A stretch of 64,000 nucleotides of DNA from Niallia sp. Man26 (GCF_022049065.2 NZ_CP095743.1:325001-389000); one strand, 5' to 3'; counted from the first letter of the stretch, positions 10,159 to 20,114 are shown. The notes: generated by a model not told the origin, from the sequence alone. Numbers and translations are program-made.

Positions 10159-11865
10159 ATGAGCGTGCCTGATAATGTAATTATTACAACATTAAAAGGA
10201 AAAGAAGTTCTGTCTAATCCTTTTATCAATAAGGGAACAGCATTTACTAGAGAGGAAAGGGAAGAGCTTGGACTTGACGGCCTGTTGCCGCCTCACGTGC
10301 TTACCCTTGATGAACAGGCTAACAGAGCCTATGAGCAATATTCCATGCGGACTACAAATCTTTTCAAAAACGGTTTGCTTTATGATTTATATAATCGGAA
10401 TGTTGTCCTTTTTTACCGACTTTTAAAAGATCATTTAGCAGAGATGCTTCCAATCATCTATACACCTACTGTCGGAGAAGCGATTCAGACATACTCTCAT
10501 AGCTATCATCGCCCAGGTGGATTATATCTTTCCATTGATCATCCTGAAGGTGTTGAAAAAGGATTTGCTAATCTTGGGGTCTCAAAAAATGACATAGACT
10601 TAATCGTTGTCACTGACTCTGAAAGTATCCTTGGAATCGGGGATCAAGGGGTAGGCGGTATTAATATTGCAATCGGTAAACTGGCTGTTTATACAGCGGC
10701 AGCTGGGATTGATCCAAGCCGCGTCCTGCCAATCGTATTGGATGTTGGCACAAACAATCAATCTTTAATTGACGACCCTATCTATATTGGTAACAAGTTC
10801 GCCCGTGTCCGCGGTGAACGTTATGATAAATTCATTGATTTATTTGTACAGACTGCCAGAAAATTCTTCCCAGAAGTGCTTATCCATTGGGAGGATCTTG
10901 GCAATGTAAATGCTCGAAATATTTTAGAAAAATACGGTGACAAAATCCTTACATTTAATGATGATATCCAAGGAACAGGTGCTGTTACGCTTGCAGCGGT
11001 TATGTCTGCATTAAAGGTCACAGAAACTTCTCTGAAAGATCAGCGTATTGTTGTCTTTGGACCAGGTGCTGCGGGGATCGGGAACGCAGACCAAATGGCA
11101 GATGCAATGGTCCTTGAAGGATTGACAGAAGAAGAAGCATACGACCGTTTCTGGGCAATTGATTATCGAGGATTACTGACAGATGAAACACCGGATGTCC
11201 TGAAATTCCAACTTCCTTACGTAAGAGAAGGAGAGGAAGTAGAGGGCTGGGAGAGAAACGAGGAAGGAATCATTCCATTAATGGAAGTAGTGAAGAGAGT
11301 AAAACCTACCATCCTTATCGGTACTTCCGGTCAAGCTGGCGCCTTCACAGAGGAAATAGTGAGGGAGATGGCTAAGCATGTTGAACGTCCAATCATCATG
11401 CCTATGTCTAATCCGACTCATCTTGCAGAAGCCATACCAGAAGATTTAATTAAATGGACAGACGGCAAAGCGTTAATTGCGACAGGAAGCCCATTTGATA
11501 ATGTAGAATATAACGGTGTTTCCTATGAAATCGGACAGTCTAATAACGCATTTGTATTTCCAGGTCTAGGGCTTGGAGCGATTGTTGCAAAAGCCCAAGT
11601 AATCTCAAAAGGAATGTTCGCAGCAGCTGCAAATGCTGTAGCAGAGATGTGCGACAATACTGAGCCAGGCTCGTCATTGCTGCCGTCAATTGAGAAACTA
11701 CATGATGTATCAATCTATGTGGCTGTTGAAGTAGCTAAGGCTGCACTAGAGGAAGGTATCGCAAAAGCAGATATTTCCAATGACGTACCAAAAGCTGTTG
11801 TTGATGCTGTTTGGCAGCCTGAGTATAAGGAAATTAAGAGTGTTGGGATTTGGACGAGAGTTTAA
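10159..11865 (+). CDS. maeA: NAD-type malic enzyme (oxaloacetate-decarboxylating malate dehydrogenase)
   Basis: Converts L-malate to pyruvate and CO2 with NAD(P)+ reduction. 568 residues, matching the large eukaryote/SfcA-type malic enzymes rather than the short YtsJ type. The catalytic Tyr (Y101 in [10 protein letters not shown]) and Lys (K174 in [13 protein letters not shown]), the metal site in [11 protein letters not shown] and the nucleotide motif FGPGAAGIG are all present. Cotranscribed with the KdgT-like permease. B. subtilis has several paralogues (maeA, malS, mleA); which one this corresponds to is not settled. Confidence 0.93.
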   Translation: MSVPDNVIITTLKGKEVLSNPFINKGTAFTREEREELGLDGLLPPHVLTLDEQANRAYEQYSMRTTNLFKNGLLYDLYNRNVVLFYRLLKDHLAEMLPIIYTPTVGEAIQTYSHSYHRPGGLYLSIDHPEGVEKGFANLGVSKNDIDLIVVTDSESILGIGDQGVGGINIAIGKLAVYTAAAGIDPSRVLPIVLDVGTNNQSLIDDPIYIGNKFARVRGERYDKFIDLFVQTARKFFPEVLIHWEDLGNVNARNILEKYGDKILTFNDDIQGTGAVTLAAVMSALKVTETSLKDQRIVVFGPGAAGIGNADQMADAMVLEGLTEEEAYDRFWAIDYRGLLTDETPDVLKFQLPYVREGEEVEGWERNEEGIIPLMEVVKRVKPTILIGTSGQAGAFTEEIVREMAKHVERPIIMPMSNPTHLAEAIPEDLIKWTDGKALIATGSPFDNVEYNGVSYEIGQSNNAFVFPGLGLGAIVAKAQVISKGMFAAAANAVAEMCDNTEPGSSLLPSIEKLHDVSIYVAVEVAKAALEEGIAKADISNDVPKAVVDAVWQPEYKEIKSVGIWTRV

Positions 11866-11896
11866 CCATAAACAGATAATAATTAATTTTATAAAG

Positions 11897-11930
11897 ATGG
11901 ACTACTCCTGAATTGGGGTAGTCTTTTTTG
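11897..11930 (+). terminator. Intrinsic terminator after the malic enzyme gene
   Basis: Stem GACTACTCC / GGGGTAGTC (one G-T pair) followed by six T residues. Confidence 0.85.
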
Positions 11931-11960
11931 TTGATACCTAGGATGCGACTATTTTAATGC

Positions 11961-11989
11961 TTGTTCCATAATATAACTGTCGATATAAT
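11961..11989 (+). promoter_or_regulatory. SigA-type promoter of the OmpR-type two-component genes
   Basis: TTGTTC (11961-11966) and a consensus TATAAT (11984-11989) with 17-nt spacing, about 70 nt before the regulator gene. Confidence 0.6.
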
Positions 11990-12057
11990 GTATGTGTATT
12001 ATTTCACATTCTGGTTGCTGCTAATTAACAGAAACTTAAATGAAAGTAGGTATTGTT

Positions 12058-12717
12058 ATGGCAAAAATATTAATAATTGAAGATGATCAGGCAATTAACA
12101 ATTTAATCTTTATGAATTTGGATTTAGTTGGCTATGATTGTAAACAGGTGTTTGACGGAAAAGAGGCTAGTGAAGTTATATATAGTTGGCAACCAGATTT
12201 AATTTTGCTAGATGTGATGATTCCATATGTAGATGGGTTTACACTTATAGAACAAAACAAGTTTAGTACTATTCCGGTTATATTTGTTACTGCAAAAGAT
12301 AATATTTCTTTTAAGGTTAAGGGGTTACAACTAGGTGCTGATGATTATATTGTAAAACCGTTTGAATCAATTGAATTGCTTGCGAGAATAGAAGCAGTAC
12401 TACGACGTACAAAACCAGTTAAAAGGAGATATAGTATCGGCAGTACTATTATTGATCTGGATGAGCATATAACTATTGTAAAAAATGAACCTGTAAGTCT
12501 GACTAACCAAGAGTTTGTGCTTTTAGAAGCATTAATTAACAATTGTAATTTAGCCTTATCTAGGGAGCAATTACTTAATTTGGCTTGGGGTCAGGATTAT
12601 TTTGGGGATGCTAGGACTGTAGATGTTCATATTACTAAATTGCGAAAAAAGTTACAATTAGAGTCATATATACAGACAGTATACAAGTTTGGGTATCGAC
12701 TGGAGTTTCAAAAATGA
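12058..12717 (+). CDS. OmpR/PhoB-family response regulator
   Basis: 219 residues. Receiver domain with E8-D9-D10, phosphoacceptor D52 (LILLDVMIPYVDG) and K100 (DDYIVKPFE), then a winged-helix DNA-binding domain ending HITKLRKKLQLESYIQTVYKFGYRLEF. The start at 12058 (MAKILIIEDD) is the family's usual N-terminus; an in-frame ATG at 12040 adds six atypical residues. It overlaps the kinase gene by 4 nt (ATGA). Codon use by eye is more A/T-rich than in the flanking genes, in line with an accessory module. It likely controls the downstream ABC exporter. Confidence 0.93.
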   Translation: MAKILIIEDDQAINNLIFMNLDLVGYDCKQVFDGKEASEVIYSWQPDLILLDVMIPYVDGFTLIEQNKFSTIPVIFVTAKDNISFKVKGLQLGADDYIVKPFESIELLARIEAVLRRTKPVKRRYSIGSTIIDLDEHITIVKNEPVSLTNQEFVLLEALINNCNLALSREQLLNLAWGQDYFGDARTVDVHITKLRKKLQLESYIQTVYKFGYRLEFQK

Positions 12718-14114
12718 ACTTCTGGCAAAAGATTTTTTTGAGTACATTTTTCATTTTTATTACGTTATTTGACATAGCAGCTTTTGTACTAATATCTTCT
12801 TCTTACCATTTCAGTCTTCAAAGAGAAGAAGAAAATAGTATACGGGAACAATCGATTATTTTAAAATCCATAGAAAATAGTATAAGTCAATTCCTTCAGT
12901 CTGCTTCTTACAACAAAGAGCAACTAACCTCTCTTATAAAACCACTTGCAAATTACTATGAGAATCAAAATGTTTACCTTGCATTATACAATGAAAACAC
13001 GAAAGTATATTCAAATACTCCAATCTTAGATAGTAAGCTACTAGGTATTCAAGAGAAAGAAACGAGGAAGATACAAACGAAAAAATTGGGTGGCAAGAGA
13101 TATTTACTTGTATCTTCACCATTACCTTCAAATCCAAATTACTCCCTTGTTTATGCTCGAAATATTAGTCAACTTGATGTCTTTCTTTCTTCAATGAGCC
13201 GTGTATTCGTAATAGTTAGTATTCTAGTATGTATTGTACTGGGTATTTTAAATTTCATATTTTTAAAACGATTAACTGGTCCACTAAATAAAATGATTTC
13301 TATTACAAGTGAGATAGCAAATGGAGCTTTTCATAAAAGAGTTCATATTAAACGAAGGGATGAGCTTGGCACTCTGGGGAGTACGTTTAATATGATGGCT
13401 GATTCAATAGAAGATAAAATTGGTCAATTAACAAAGGAATCACAAAATAAACAGCAGTTTATTGATAATCTTGCTCATGAAATGAAGACGCCGCTTACTT
13501 CTATTTTAGGTTATTCAGAATACTTGGAAAAGGCAAAGTATAAGGAGAAACAACGTCTCATCGCAACTCAACATCTCAATGAAGCAGCAGAAAGACTGCA
13601 AAAATTGTCCATTAAACTTCTTGATTTAACATCAATGCGTACCAAAAATAAAGATTTTAAAGAGGTTAATATGGAGGGGTTGTTTGCTGCTTTATATAGG
13701 TTCATGAATCCAATTTTAAAAAAGAAAAATATTCATCTAGAGACAAGAGCAGAGGTAAAGTCCTTGTTAGGTGATGAAACACTGTTACTGTCGCTATTAA
13801 TTAACTTGGTAGAGAATTCAGCAAGAGCCTCTAAGGATAATGACTTAATAGCTGTAAGGTCATATGTTGATGAGAAGGAAGAGTTTATAGTTGAAGTAAA
13901 AGATTATGGTATTGGTTTAGATAAAGAAGAAATAAAAAAAATAACTGAACCCTTTTATCGTGTTGATAAATCTCGTTCTCGTGAATTTGGAGGTTTCGGC
14001 TTAGGTCTAAGTATTGTTGCTCAAATAGCTAAATATCATAATGCTGATTTGGACATTCAATCACAAAAAGGTACGACAATAAGGATAATCTTTAACAAGA
14101 CTCTAACAACTTAA
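12714..14114 (+). CDS. HAMP-containing sensor histidine kinase
   Basis: 466 residues. TM1 about 7-28, an extracellular sensor domain of about 130 residues, TM2 about 164-184, HAMP about 185-240 (RLTGPLNKMISITSEIANG), phosphoacceptor H255 in NLAHEMKTPLTSILGY, N-box NLVENSARAS, G-boxes DYGIGLDKEE and GFGLGLSIVAQI. Partner of the upstream regulator (4-nt overlap). The ligand is unknown; the nearby secreted protein and MacB-type exporter suggest cell-envelope or peptide sensing. Confidence 0.93.
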   Translation: MNFWQKIFLSTFFIFITLFDIAAFVLISSSYHFSLQREEENSIREQSIILKSIENSISQFLQSASYNKEQLTSLIKPLANYYENQNVYLALYNENTKVYSNTPILDSKLLGIQEKETRKIQTKKLGGKRYLLVSSPLPSNPNYSLVYARNISQLDVFLSSMSRVFVIVSILVCIVLGILNFIFLKRLTGPLNKMISITSEIANGAFHKRVHIKRRDELGTLGSTFNMMADSIEDKIGQLTKESQNKQQFIDNLAHEMKTPLTSILGYSEYLEKAKYKEKQRLIATQHLNEAAERLQKLSIKLLDLTSMRTKNKDFKEVNMEGLFAALYRFMNPILKKKNIHLETRAEVKSLLGDETLLLSLLINLVENSARASKDNDLIAVRSYVDEKEEFIVEVKDYGIGLDKEEIKKITEPFYRVDKSRSREFGGFGLGLSIVAQIAKYHNADLDIQSQKGTTIRIIFNKTLTT

Positions 14115-14189
14115 TAGCAACTCAAAAATATCATGAGTGTATCCTTGCTTCATATAAGGGATATTACATTCTGTATATAGGGGGCTTAA

Positions 14190-14726
14190 ATGAAAAAAGG
14201 GAAATATATAGTCGGGGCATACATTACAGGATTCACTTTTTGCGCTGGGCTTTTAGTCAATAGCTTTGCTTTTCCTTCTGTTCTAGCTGCAACAACAGAA
14301 AATTCAAAGGTTAAAACCGTTGAGGCTGCTAATCTTGAAGAAAATCAGAAAACTGAGCAAATAAAAGATTCATCAAATGAATTATCTCAATATGGAATCA
14401 AAGATGGCATTTCAGAAAAAGAAGCGCTATTAATAGCTATTAACGCATTTAAAGAAACAAAGGATGTCAGCAACCTAACTTATGATATTAAAATTGTCCA
14501 GGAGGATATTCCAGTAGATCCAATCAAGTGGTTTGTTACATTTTATGATAATAACGATGGATATATGGCTACTATAAATCCCTTTTCCGGTACAATTATT
14601 ACTCTTGAGCAATTTTCAGGAGTTAAAGAAGTTTTCTCTAAAGATATGGAAAAAGCCAGAGAGGAAAAGGAAAAACTTTATAACGAGTATTATAAAGAGA
14701 TATTTTCTATCTATAATAACGAATAA
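14190..14726 (+). CDS. Secreted PepSY-like protein
   Basis: 178 residues with a signal peptide (about 1-33; hydrophobic core YITGFTFCAGLLVNSFAFPSV, cleavage probably after VLAA), a low-complexity E/K/N linker, then a PepSY-like domain at about 75-150: a helix ISEKEALLIAINAFKE followed by strands ending in KWFVTFYDNNDGYMATINP and FSGTII. PepSY domains are often inhibitory or ligand-binding modules at the cell surface. A GGGGG site precedes the ATG. It sits between the two-component pair and the ABC exporter and may be sensed or controlled by them. No specific function can be assigned. Confidence 0.72.
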   Translation: MKKGKYIVGAYITGFTFCAGLLVNSFAFPSVLAATTENSKVKTVEAANLEENQKTEQIKDSSNELSQYGIKDGISEKEALLIAINAFKETKDVSNLTYDIKIVQEDIPVDPIKWFVTFYDNNDGYMATINPFSGTIITLEQFSGVKEVFSKDMEKAREEKEKLYNEYYKEIFSIYNNE

Positions 14727-14753
14727 ACAAGGAATATATCCCTTATGAAGTTA

Positions 14754-14799
14754 AAAAAGTATTCTTACCCTCTAACTGATTGGTAAGGATACTTTTTTA
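14754..14799 (+). terminator. Intrinsic terminator after the PepSY-like gene
   Basis: Stem AAAAAGTATTCTTACC / GGTAAGGATACTTTTT with a 12-nt loop and T-run. It separates the two-component/PepSY unit from the ABC genes. Confidence 0.88.
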
Positions 14800-14910
14800 T
14801 TTTCCAATATATCTTAGTTATTACTTGGAAAATTATTGAAACTATGAAAAAATATAATCAGAAAATCATTGGAAGAAACATGCACTTATATAATTTTGAG
14901 GTGACTTGTT

Positions 14911-15669
14911 GTGGTTAATAAATCTGTTTTATCTGTAAGAAATCTATCAAAAGTTTATAAAGGTGTCGGTCATGAGGTGCAAGCATTAAAGGATGTTTCA
15001 TTTGAGTTATATGAAGGGGAACTGATTGCCATAATGGGGACAAGCGGTTCGGGAAAAAGTACGTTGCTTAACGTGTTGGCAGCATTGGATGAGCCAGATA
15101 AAGGGGAAATTCAATTATATGGCCAAAAACAAACAGAAATGTTTACAGAACCAAATGCTACTTATTATCGGCGAGATAAAATTGGCTTTATCTTTCAAGC
15201 TTTTCATCTTTTGAAAGATTTAACAGTGGAAGAGAATATTGCTTTGCCACTTATTCTAAAGGGAGAGAAAAAGTCTTATATAGATGAGAAAGTAGATGAG
15301 ATGTTACAGTTTGTCGGGCTCTTGGGCTGGAGGAAACAAAGACCAGTTCAATTATCAGGCGGACAACAGCAGCGGGTTGCAATCGGCAGGGCATTGATAA
15401 CTGCACCGCCAATTGTGTTGGCGGATGAACTCACAGGGAACTTGGATTATAATACTTCAAATGAAATTCTTCAGGTTTTAGTAAAGATGAAAGAGACGTT
15501 GAACCAAGCAATTATAGTTGTTACACATGATCCACATGTTGCAGCTTTTGCTGATCGTGTGCTGTTTTTTCATGATGGACAGATTGTGAATGAATATGAT
15601 TGTTCTGGGAATCAAGCGATGGATGATATTTTAGAGCATTTTGGGAAGCTGTTGGAGTTCAAGGTATGA
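14911..15669 (+). CDS. ABC transporter ATP-binding protein (MacB/LolD/BceA type)
   Basis: 252 residues, single ABC domain. Walker A GTSGSGKST at residues 43-51, signature LSGGQQQRVAIGRAL, Walker B VLADELTGNLD and the switch His in VVTHDPHVA. The start is GTG at 14911 after GAGGTGA. The LADEPTGNLD-type Walker B here reads LADELTGNLD, a conservative change common in this subfamily. Overlaps the permease gene by 4 nt. Energises an FtsX-type permease, so export or mechanotransmission at the envelope rather than import. Confidence 0.93.
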   Translation: MVNKSVLSVRNLSKVYKGVGHEVQALKDVSFELYEGELIAIMGTSGSGKSTLLNVLAALDEPDKGEIQLYGQKQTEMFTEPNATYYRRDKIGFIFQAFHLLKDLTVEENIALPLILKGEKKSYIDEKVDEMLQFVGLLGWRKQRPVQLSGGQQQRVAIGRALITAPPIVLADELTGNLDYNTSNEILQVLVKMKETLNQAIIVVTHDPHVAAFADRVLFFHDGQIVNEYDCSGNQAMDDILEHFGKLLEFKV

Positions 15670-18152
15670 TGAAAACAATACAAGGACTAGCCTTGCGCTT
15701 CTTTCAAAAAAATAAATTTATAACATTTTCCTCTGTTATTAGTGTACTTTTATCGGTCTTTTTAGTGGTTGTTATGGTAGCTTTCGCAACAAATGCGGAG
15801 CGCTCGTTAAGAGAAGAAGTGCAAAAAATGTATGGAGAGATGGATTTATCTGTCGGCTATAATGCGGAACTGAGTAAAAACGTCGATCGAGACTTTATTT
15901 CTGCTTTGCAGACAAACAAAGATATTCAAAAGATATCTCCAGTCATCATTAACCAGCTAAAGGTAGATAAATTGCAAGCAGACATTTATTCAGTTGGTCT
16001 AGAAAATGATTATCTAGCAAAGAGCAGATATCATTTAAAAGAGGATATAAATGAAAATGAAGTTATGATGAATGAAAGTTTGGCTGAAAGCTTACAAGTA
16101 AAAGCTGGTCAAAAGGTAGGTATTGAAGGCAGGGAGTTTACGGTAACAGAGATATTAGAGGATTTAAACGCAAGTGGGCTTACTCCCGATATGCTCATTG
16201 TTTCTAAACCAACAGCCAAAGAATTAGTAAAGCATAGATCCGGTCAACATGTAGAGGCTACTTATGTGCTAGTCAAAGCGAAAAAGAATGTTGATCCACT
16301 TTTGCTTGCCAATGATATTAAGAAATATGATGCCGGTGTAAGGATTGATATTGCTGAAGAAGATGAATTTCTAAAAAGGAATGTACAGTCTCTGAAAATT
16401 TTCATCTACTCTTTAGCTTTTCTAATGTTAATCATTACAGCGTTATTGATTGTTGCCAATTTTGAATTATTTTTATATAAGTATAAAAATCAATTTGCGA
16501 TTTTGCGTTCCATTGGCGCCACAACCAAACAATTATCTAACATAATACTCATTCAAAGCAGTCTTATTACAATAGCGGGCACAATAGGCGGCTTCCTATT
16601 AGCTATCGTTAGTCATCAATATATTCAACCAGGGCTTGAAGCGATATTTTCTTTCCATTTACCAACAGCAGCGGGTTATAACTATAAGGAAAGTTTAATG
16701 ATTGCACTAGCAAGCGGTATGATTATACAAATATTTATGCTGATTCCAGCTTATAAAAGTTCAAAATTATTACCGCTTAAAATCATGCAGGAAAATGAAA
16801 AGAATGATTTCAGTTATAGGAAAACTCGCAGAAATATTGGGTTTGGTTTGATCTTTATTGCCCTGTTATTGATTTGTATTGGTAAAGTAATGCCCAAAAC
16901 AGAAGGGACGGGAGTTTTGTGTATCTTTATAGCTGCGTTGTTTTTACTAAGCAGCATTTATCTTCTTTTTCCTGTCTATCTATCAGCTGCTTTAATAGGG
17001 GTTCTGCCAATAATAAAAAAGCTGTTTGGAAATGTTTCTTATATCGCAATTAAAAACTTAGTGCCTCAAGTCAGAAAAAATACATTCGTGATGTTAACAA
17101 TCAGCGCGATGATGATTATCGCTGTATTTGGGTCTGTTATGTTAAAGACAATCCAGCAAAATGAAATAAACTATTTAAAAGAACAATTTCCAACCTCCAT
17201 TGTGCTGAATAGTCGTCTAGTATATGATTCAATGATTGAACCAAAGGATTTGGAGAAAAACGTAAAAGAAATTAGCGGAGTTCAGAAAGTAAGCTCTCAA
17301 AGCACTACTTCTGGGGCAGTGATAATCGGAAACGATGATGATCCTAATTTGGAGTATACATTAGCCGATATAAAAGGGATGGAGCAACAAGGAATCATTC
17401 CAAAAATGGAGGATGATAGTAAATTAATTGTTGTATCTGAGGCATTTTTAGAAAAGCATGGACTTAAAGTAGGTGATTCTATCGACTTGGGCTTATACTC
17501 GGAAGAAAAGCAAAGTCCTGTATTTTTGGATACATTTATTGTGGGAGCTGCAGTAAAAAATCTACCTAATGCTGATGCGTATATCGATTGGGAAAATACA
17601 TCATTCAAAGAGGAATTTACGAAATTTAGCGCAATGTACATCACTTCTAACGATGAAAAACAAACTGTTCAAGAATTAGAAGCACTAAAACAGCAGTACC
17701 CAGAACTTCAAGTTAATGTATATCAGCAGTCTGTTGAAAAAGCTAATGAGTTGTTCTTGCAAAGATGGTCTGTTTTTATTGTGGTTATGGTTGTCATCTT
17801 GGTGTGTGTGATGTTGGGTGTAGTTACTACACTAGGTAACAATATTTATTCCAAAAGAAAAGAGTTTGCAATATTAAGGACTATTTCTGTTGATCGGAAG
17901 GGGATAAAAAAGGTCATTTTAACCCAAGTCAATCTGTATATAATAATAGGGCTGCTGCTTGGAATAATAGCAGGTTTACTTTTTACCGCCGTGATTTTGC
18001 TAATAGATTCTGGGCAAATTTCGATTTATTACTCATTGATCATCGGAATTACAGCAGCGCTATTGTTAGTTGGAAATAGTGTGTTTCTTCCTATTGCAAG
18101 TAAGATAGGGAAAAAGAAGATATCCTTAGAGCTTACGGAGGATAATAAATAA
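15666..18152 (+). CDS. FtsX/MacB-type ABC transporter permease
   Basis: 828 residues with two FtsX domains. An N-terminal TM (about 18-42) is followed by a large extracellular domain (about 45-240), a cluster of three TMs (about 245-370), a central pair (about 390-450), a second extracellular domain (about 490-690) and three C-terminal TMs (about 695-815). The internal duplication (FAILRSIGATTKQL and FAILRTISVDRKGI, both after a TM) is clear. Family members export peptides, lipoproteins or antibiotics, or confer resistance. Coupled to the ATPase by a 4-nt overlap; it is longer than BceB-type permeases. Confidence 0.9.
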   Translation: MMKTIQGLALRFFQKNKFITFSSVISVLLSVFLVVVMVAFATNAERSLREEVQKMYGEMDLSVGYNAELSKNVDRDFISALQTNKDIQKISPVIINQLKVDKLQADIYSVGLENDYLAKSRYHLKEDINENEVMMNESLAESLQVKAGQKVGIEGREFTVTEILEDLNASGLTPDMLIVSKPTAKELVKHRSGQHVEATYVLVKAKKNVDPLLLANDIKKYDAGVRIDIAEEDEFLKRNVQSLKIFIYSLAFLMLIITALLIVANFELFLYKYKNQFAILRSIGATTKQLSNIILIQSSLITIAGTIGGFLLAIVSHQYIQPGLEAIFSFHLPTAAGYNYKESLMIALASGMIIQIFMLIPAYKSSKLLPLKIMQENEKNDFSYRKTRRNIGFGLIFIALLLICIGKVMPKTEGTGVLCIFIAALFLLSSIYLLFPVYLSAALIGVLPIIKKLFGNVSYIAIKNLVPQVRKNTFVMLTISAMMIIAVFGSVMLKTIQQNEINYLKEQFPTSIVLNSRLVYDSMIEPKDLEKNVKEISGVQKVSSQSTTSGAVIIGNDDDPNLEYTLADIKGMEQQGIIPKMEDDSKLIVVSEAFLEKHGLKVGDSIDLGLYSEEKQSPVFLDTFIVGAAVKNLPNADAYIDWENTSFKEEFTKFSAMYITSNDEKQTVQELEALKQQYPELQVNVYQQSVEKANELFLQRWSVFIVVMVVILVCVMLGVVTTLGNNIYSKRKEFAILRTISVDRKGIKKVILTQVNLYIIIGLLLGIIAGLLFTAVILLIDSGQISIYYSLIIGITAALLLVGNSVFLPIASKIGKKKISLELTEDNK

Positions 18153-18161
18153 ATTTTTCTT

Positions 18162-18212
18162 AAAAGATAAGGCCATTCATCTGTTTATGACTGATGGATG
18201 GCCTTATCTTTT
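18162..18212 (+). terminator. Intrinsic terminator of the ABC exporter genes
   Basis: A 19-bp stem (AAAAGATAAGGCCATTCAT and its complement, one mismatch) with a short loop, ending in TTTT. Symmetry allows action on both strands. Confidence 0.85.
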
Positions 18213-18302
18213 CTGGAATACCCATTCTTCCAATCCTCTCAATAAGGTATAATAGTGGCAGAAAGAAAACGGAAATACCATGCTCAAAAAGGAGGAATGC
18301 TC

Positions 18303-19058
18303 TTGCAAAGCAAAAATAAAACGGTAGTAAAGTCAATGGACATTCTTAATCTTTTCCTTCACCATTCAAAGCTGAGCTTTAATGAGATTGTTCAGTTTTC
18401 AGGTATTCCAAAGACGTCTGTGTACAGGATGGTGCTGTCGCTCGAGGAAATGGGTTTACTTGATAAGGATGTGGATGGGAAATATTCGCTTGGGCTTTTG
18501 TTTCTTCAGTTCGGCCATTTGGTGTCAGAGAGGCTTGATATTAGGCAGTTAGCTTTGCCTGTAATGCATATGCTTCACCAGGAGGTTGGCGAAGCAGTTA
18601 ACTTGATTGTCCGCGATGGAAATGAGGCCATTTATATTGAAAAGCTGGACACGAAACAGCCTGTGAGGCTTTATACGGCAATTGGGAGAAGGACACCTCT
18701 TTATGCGGGTGCTTGCTCTCGTGTTATTCTTGCTTTCCTGCCGTATATGGAGCGGGAGAAATATATTGATGAAACAGAATTACAGCCAATTGCGTCAGGT
18801 ACAATCACAGACAGAGAAAAACTGCGTCAGCTGATTACGGAATCAAGGGAAAATGGTTTCTCTGTCAGTTATTCAGAGCTAGAGGATTATTCGGCTGCTC
18901 TTGCTGCACCGGTTTTTAACTTTAAAGGAGAAATCGTAGCAGGCATTAGCGTTGCTGGGCTTGATGTTAATTATAAGCAGGACAAGCTGGGGCCGCTTTC
19001 TGAGAAAGTGAAGGCAGCTGCATTGGAGATTTCCCGCAAATTGGGATATATAGAATAA
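18303..19058 (+). CDS. IclR-family transcriptional regulator of the 5-oxoproline locus
   Basis: 251 residues. N-terminal winged helix-turn-helix (about 5-65: KSMDILNLFLHHSKLSFNEIVQFSGIPKTSVYRMVLSLEEMG) and a C-terminal IclR effector domain (GEAVNLIVRDGNEAIYIEKLD, ...TPLYAGACSRVILAFLP, AALAAPVFNFKGEIVAGISVAG). The start is a TTG at 18303, 7 nt after GGAGG; the ATG at 18297 is too close to that site and a GTG at 18255 has none. It sits head-on to pxpA and probably binds the repeated TTCCGA-N3-TCGGAA sites found upstream of the three 5-oxoproline units; the effector may be 5-oxoproline (inference). Confidence 0.9.
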   Translation: MQSKNKTVVKSMDILNLFLHHSKLSFNEIVQFSGIPKTSVYRMVLSLEEMGLLDKDVDGKYSLGLLFLQFGHLVSERLDIRQLALPVMHMLHQEVGEAVNLIVRDGNEAIYIEKLDTKQPVRLYTAIGRRTPLYAGACSRVILAFLPYMEREKYIDETELQPIASGTITDREKLRQLITESRENGFSVSYSELEDYSAALAAPVFNFKGEIVAGISVAGLDVNYKQDKLGPLSEKVKAAALEISRKLGYIE

Positions 19059-19061
19059 GAT

Positions 19062-19097
19062 AAAGGACATGGATGTATAATCTCATGTCCTTTTTAT
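19062..19097. terminator. Bidirectional terminator between the IclR gene and pxpA
   Basis: AAAGGACATG / CATGTCCTTT stem with a 12-nt loop, T-run on the right and A-rich flank on the left. It serves convergent transcripts. Confidence 0.8.
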
Positions 19098-19103
19098 ATG
19101 TCC

Positions 19104-19865
19104 TTAAGAGCGGAAAGGGGTAATCTCAATCCTTGATTTTTCAAGGGTTTCCTTGATTTGCTGGGCAAAAGTGAGAGCTTCAGAGCCGTCGCCATGAATG
19201 CAAATAGTATCAGCTTTGACAGATATATCTGCTCCTTGTCTAGTAGTGACTTTTCCTTCCTTAACCATGCGGATTACTTGGCCGACCGCTTGGTTCTTGT
19301 CATGGATAAGGGCATCTGGCTCTGTTCGCGGTGTTAACGTACCGCCGCTATCGTATGTGCGATCGGCAAATACTTCATTTGCTGTTTGCAGACCGATTCT
19401 TTCACCAGCAGTGACTAGTTCACTGCCAGCTAAACCGAATAGTATTAATTCTGGGTCAACTTTATAGACTGCTTCTGCGATTGCAGTTGCAAGAAGGCTG
19501 TTTTTGGCAGCCATATTGTATAACGCTCCATGGGGCTTAACATGCTGCATCTTTGCACCTTCTGCTTTGACGAAGCCAGACAAAGCGCCAATCTGGTAAA
19601 TGACAATATCATGTGCTTCTTGTGGCGAGATATTCATGTTTCGTCGTCCGAACCCAGCTAAATCGGGAAGGCCTGGATGTGCACCGATTTTAACGTTATT
19701 ATTGAGTGCAAGCTTTACCGTATTCCTCATCACTGATGGGTCGCCAGCATGAAAACCACAGGCAATATTTGCTGATGTAACGAAGCGAAGAATCTCTTCA
19801 TCCATTCCTATCTTATATGCTCCGAAACTTTCACCTAAATCACAGTTCAAATCAACTTTATACAA
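19104..19865 (-). CDS. pxpA: 5-oxoprolinase subunit A (LamB/YcsF family)
   Basis: Subunit of the ATP-dependent prokaryotic 5-oxoprolinase PxpABC that opens 5-oxoproline to glutamate. 253 residues. Family motifs [11 protein letters not shown] at the N-terminus, [37 protein letters not shown] and ICIHGDG are intact. The start is TTG at 19865, 6-7 nt after GGGAGG on the minus strand; upstream in-frame codons cover the operator and are not coding. It is separated from pxpB-pxpC, an unusual split; the shared operators keep the subunits in one regulon. Confidence 0.93.
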   Translation of the reverse strand: MYKVDLNCDLGESFGAYKIGMDEEILRFVTSANIACGFHAGDPSVMRNTVKLALNNNVKIGAHPGLPDLAGFGRRNMNISPQEAHDIVIYQIGALSGFVKAEGAKMQHVKPHGALYNMAAKNSLLATAIAEAVYKVDPELILFGLAGSELVTAGERIGLQTANEVFADRTYDSGGTLTPRTEPDALIHDKNQAVGQVIRMVKEGKVTTRQGADISVKADTICIHGDGSEALTFAQQIKETLEKSRIEITPFRS

Positions 19866-19887
19866 AAAAATGCCTCCCAACTTAATA

Positions 19888-19902
19888 TTCCGATTTAAGG
19901 AA
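19888..19902. promoter_or_regulatory. Third, degenerate copy of the IclR-type operator, upstream of pxpA
   Basis: TTCCGATTTAAGGAA has the same half-site placing as TTCCGAAAATCGGAA (the two perfect copies at 20094 and 22679). It is just upstream of the pxpA ribosome site, on the minus strand. Confidence 0.5.
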
Positions 19903-20093
19903 CTATTGTTTCGAATATCGTAGCATAAAACAGTATTTATGCATATCAGCAAATTTTTATAATATTTAAATTAGCTGATTTAAACCTCTACATGTAGGGT
20001 CTTTTCGATAATGTTAGTTTGAAATAATAAATTATATTGTATTTTTATTCTTACTAGTATAATATAACAGATAAATCTAATAATTCAGAACTT

Positions 20094-20114
20094 CAGTTCC
20101 GAAAATCGGAACTG
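20094..20114. promoter_or_regulatory. Perfect palindromic operator before the DUF969-DUF979-pcp unit
   Basis: CAGTTCCGA-AAA-TCGGAACTG, a perfect 9+9 dyad. A TATAAT at 20058-20063 lies about 30 nt upstream, so a bound repressor would block early elongation. It shares the core TTCCGAAAATCGGAA with the site before pxpB. The rest of 19903-20174 holds no gene. Confidence 0.8.
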
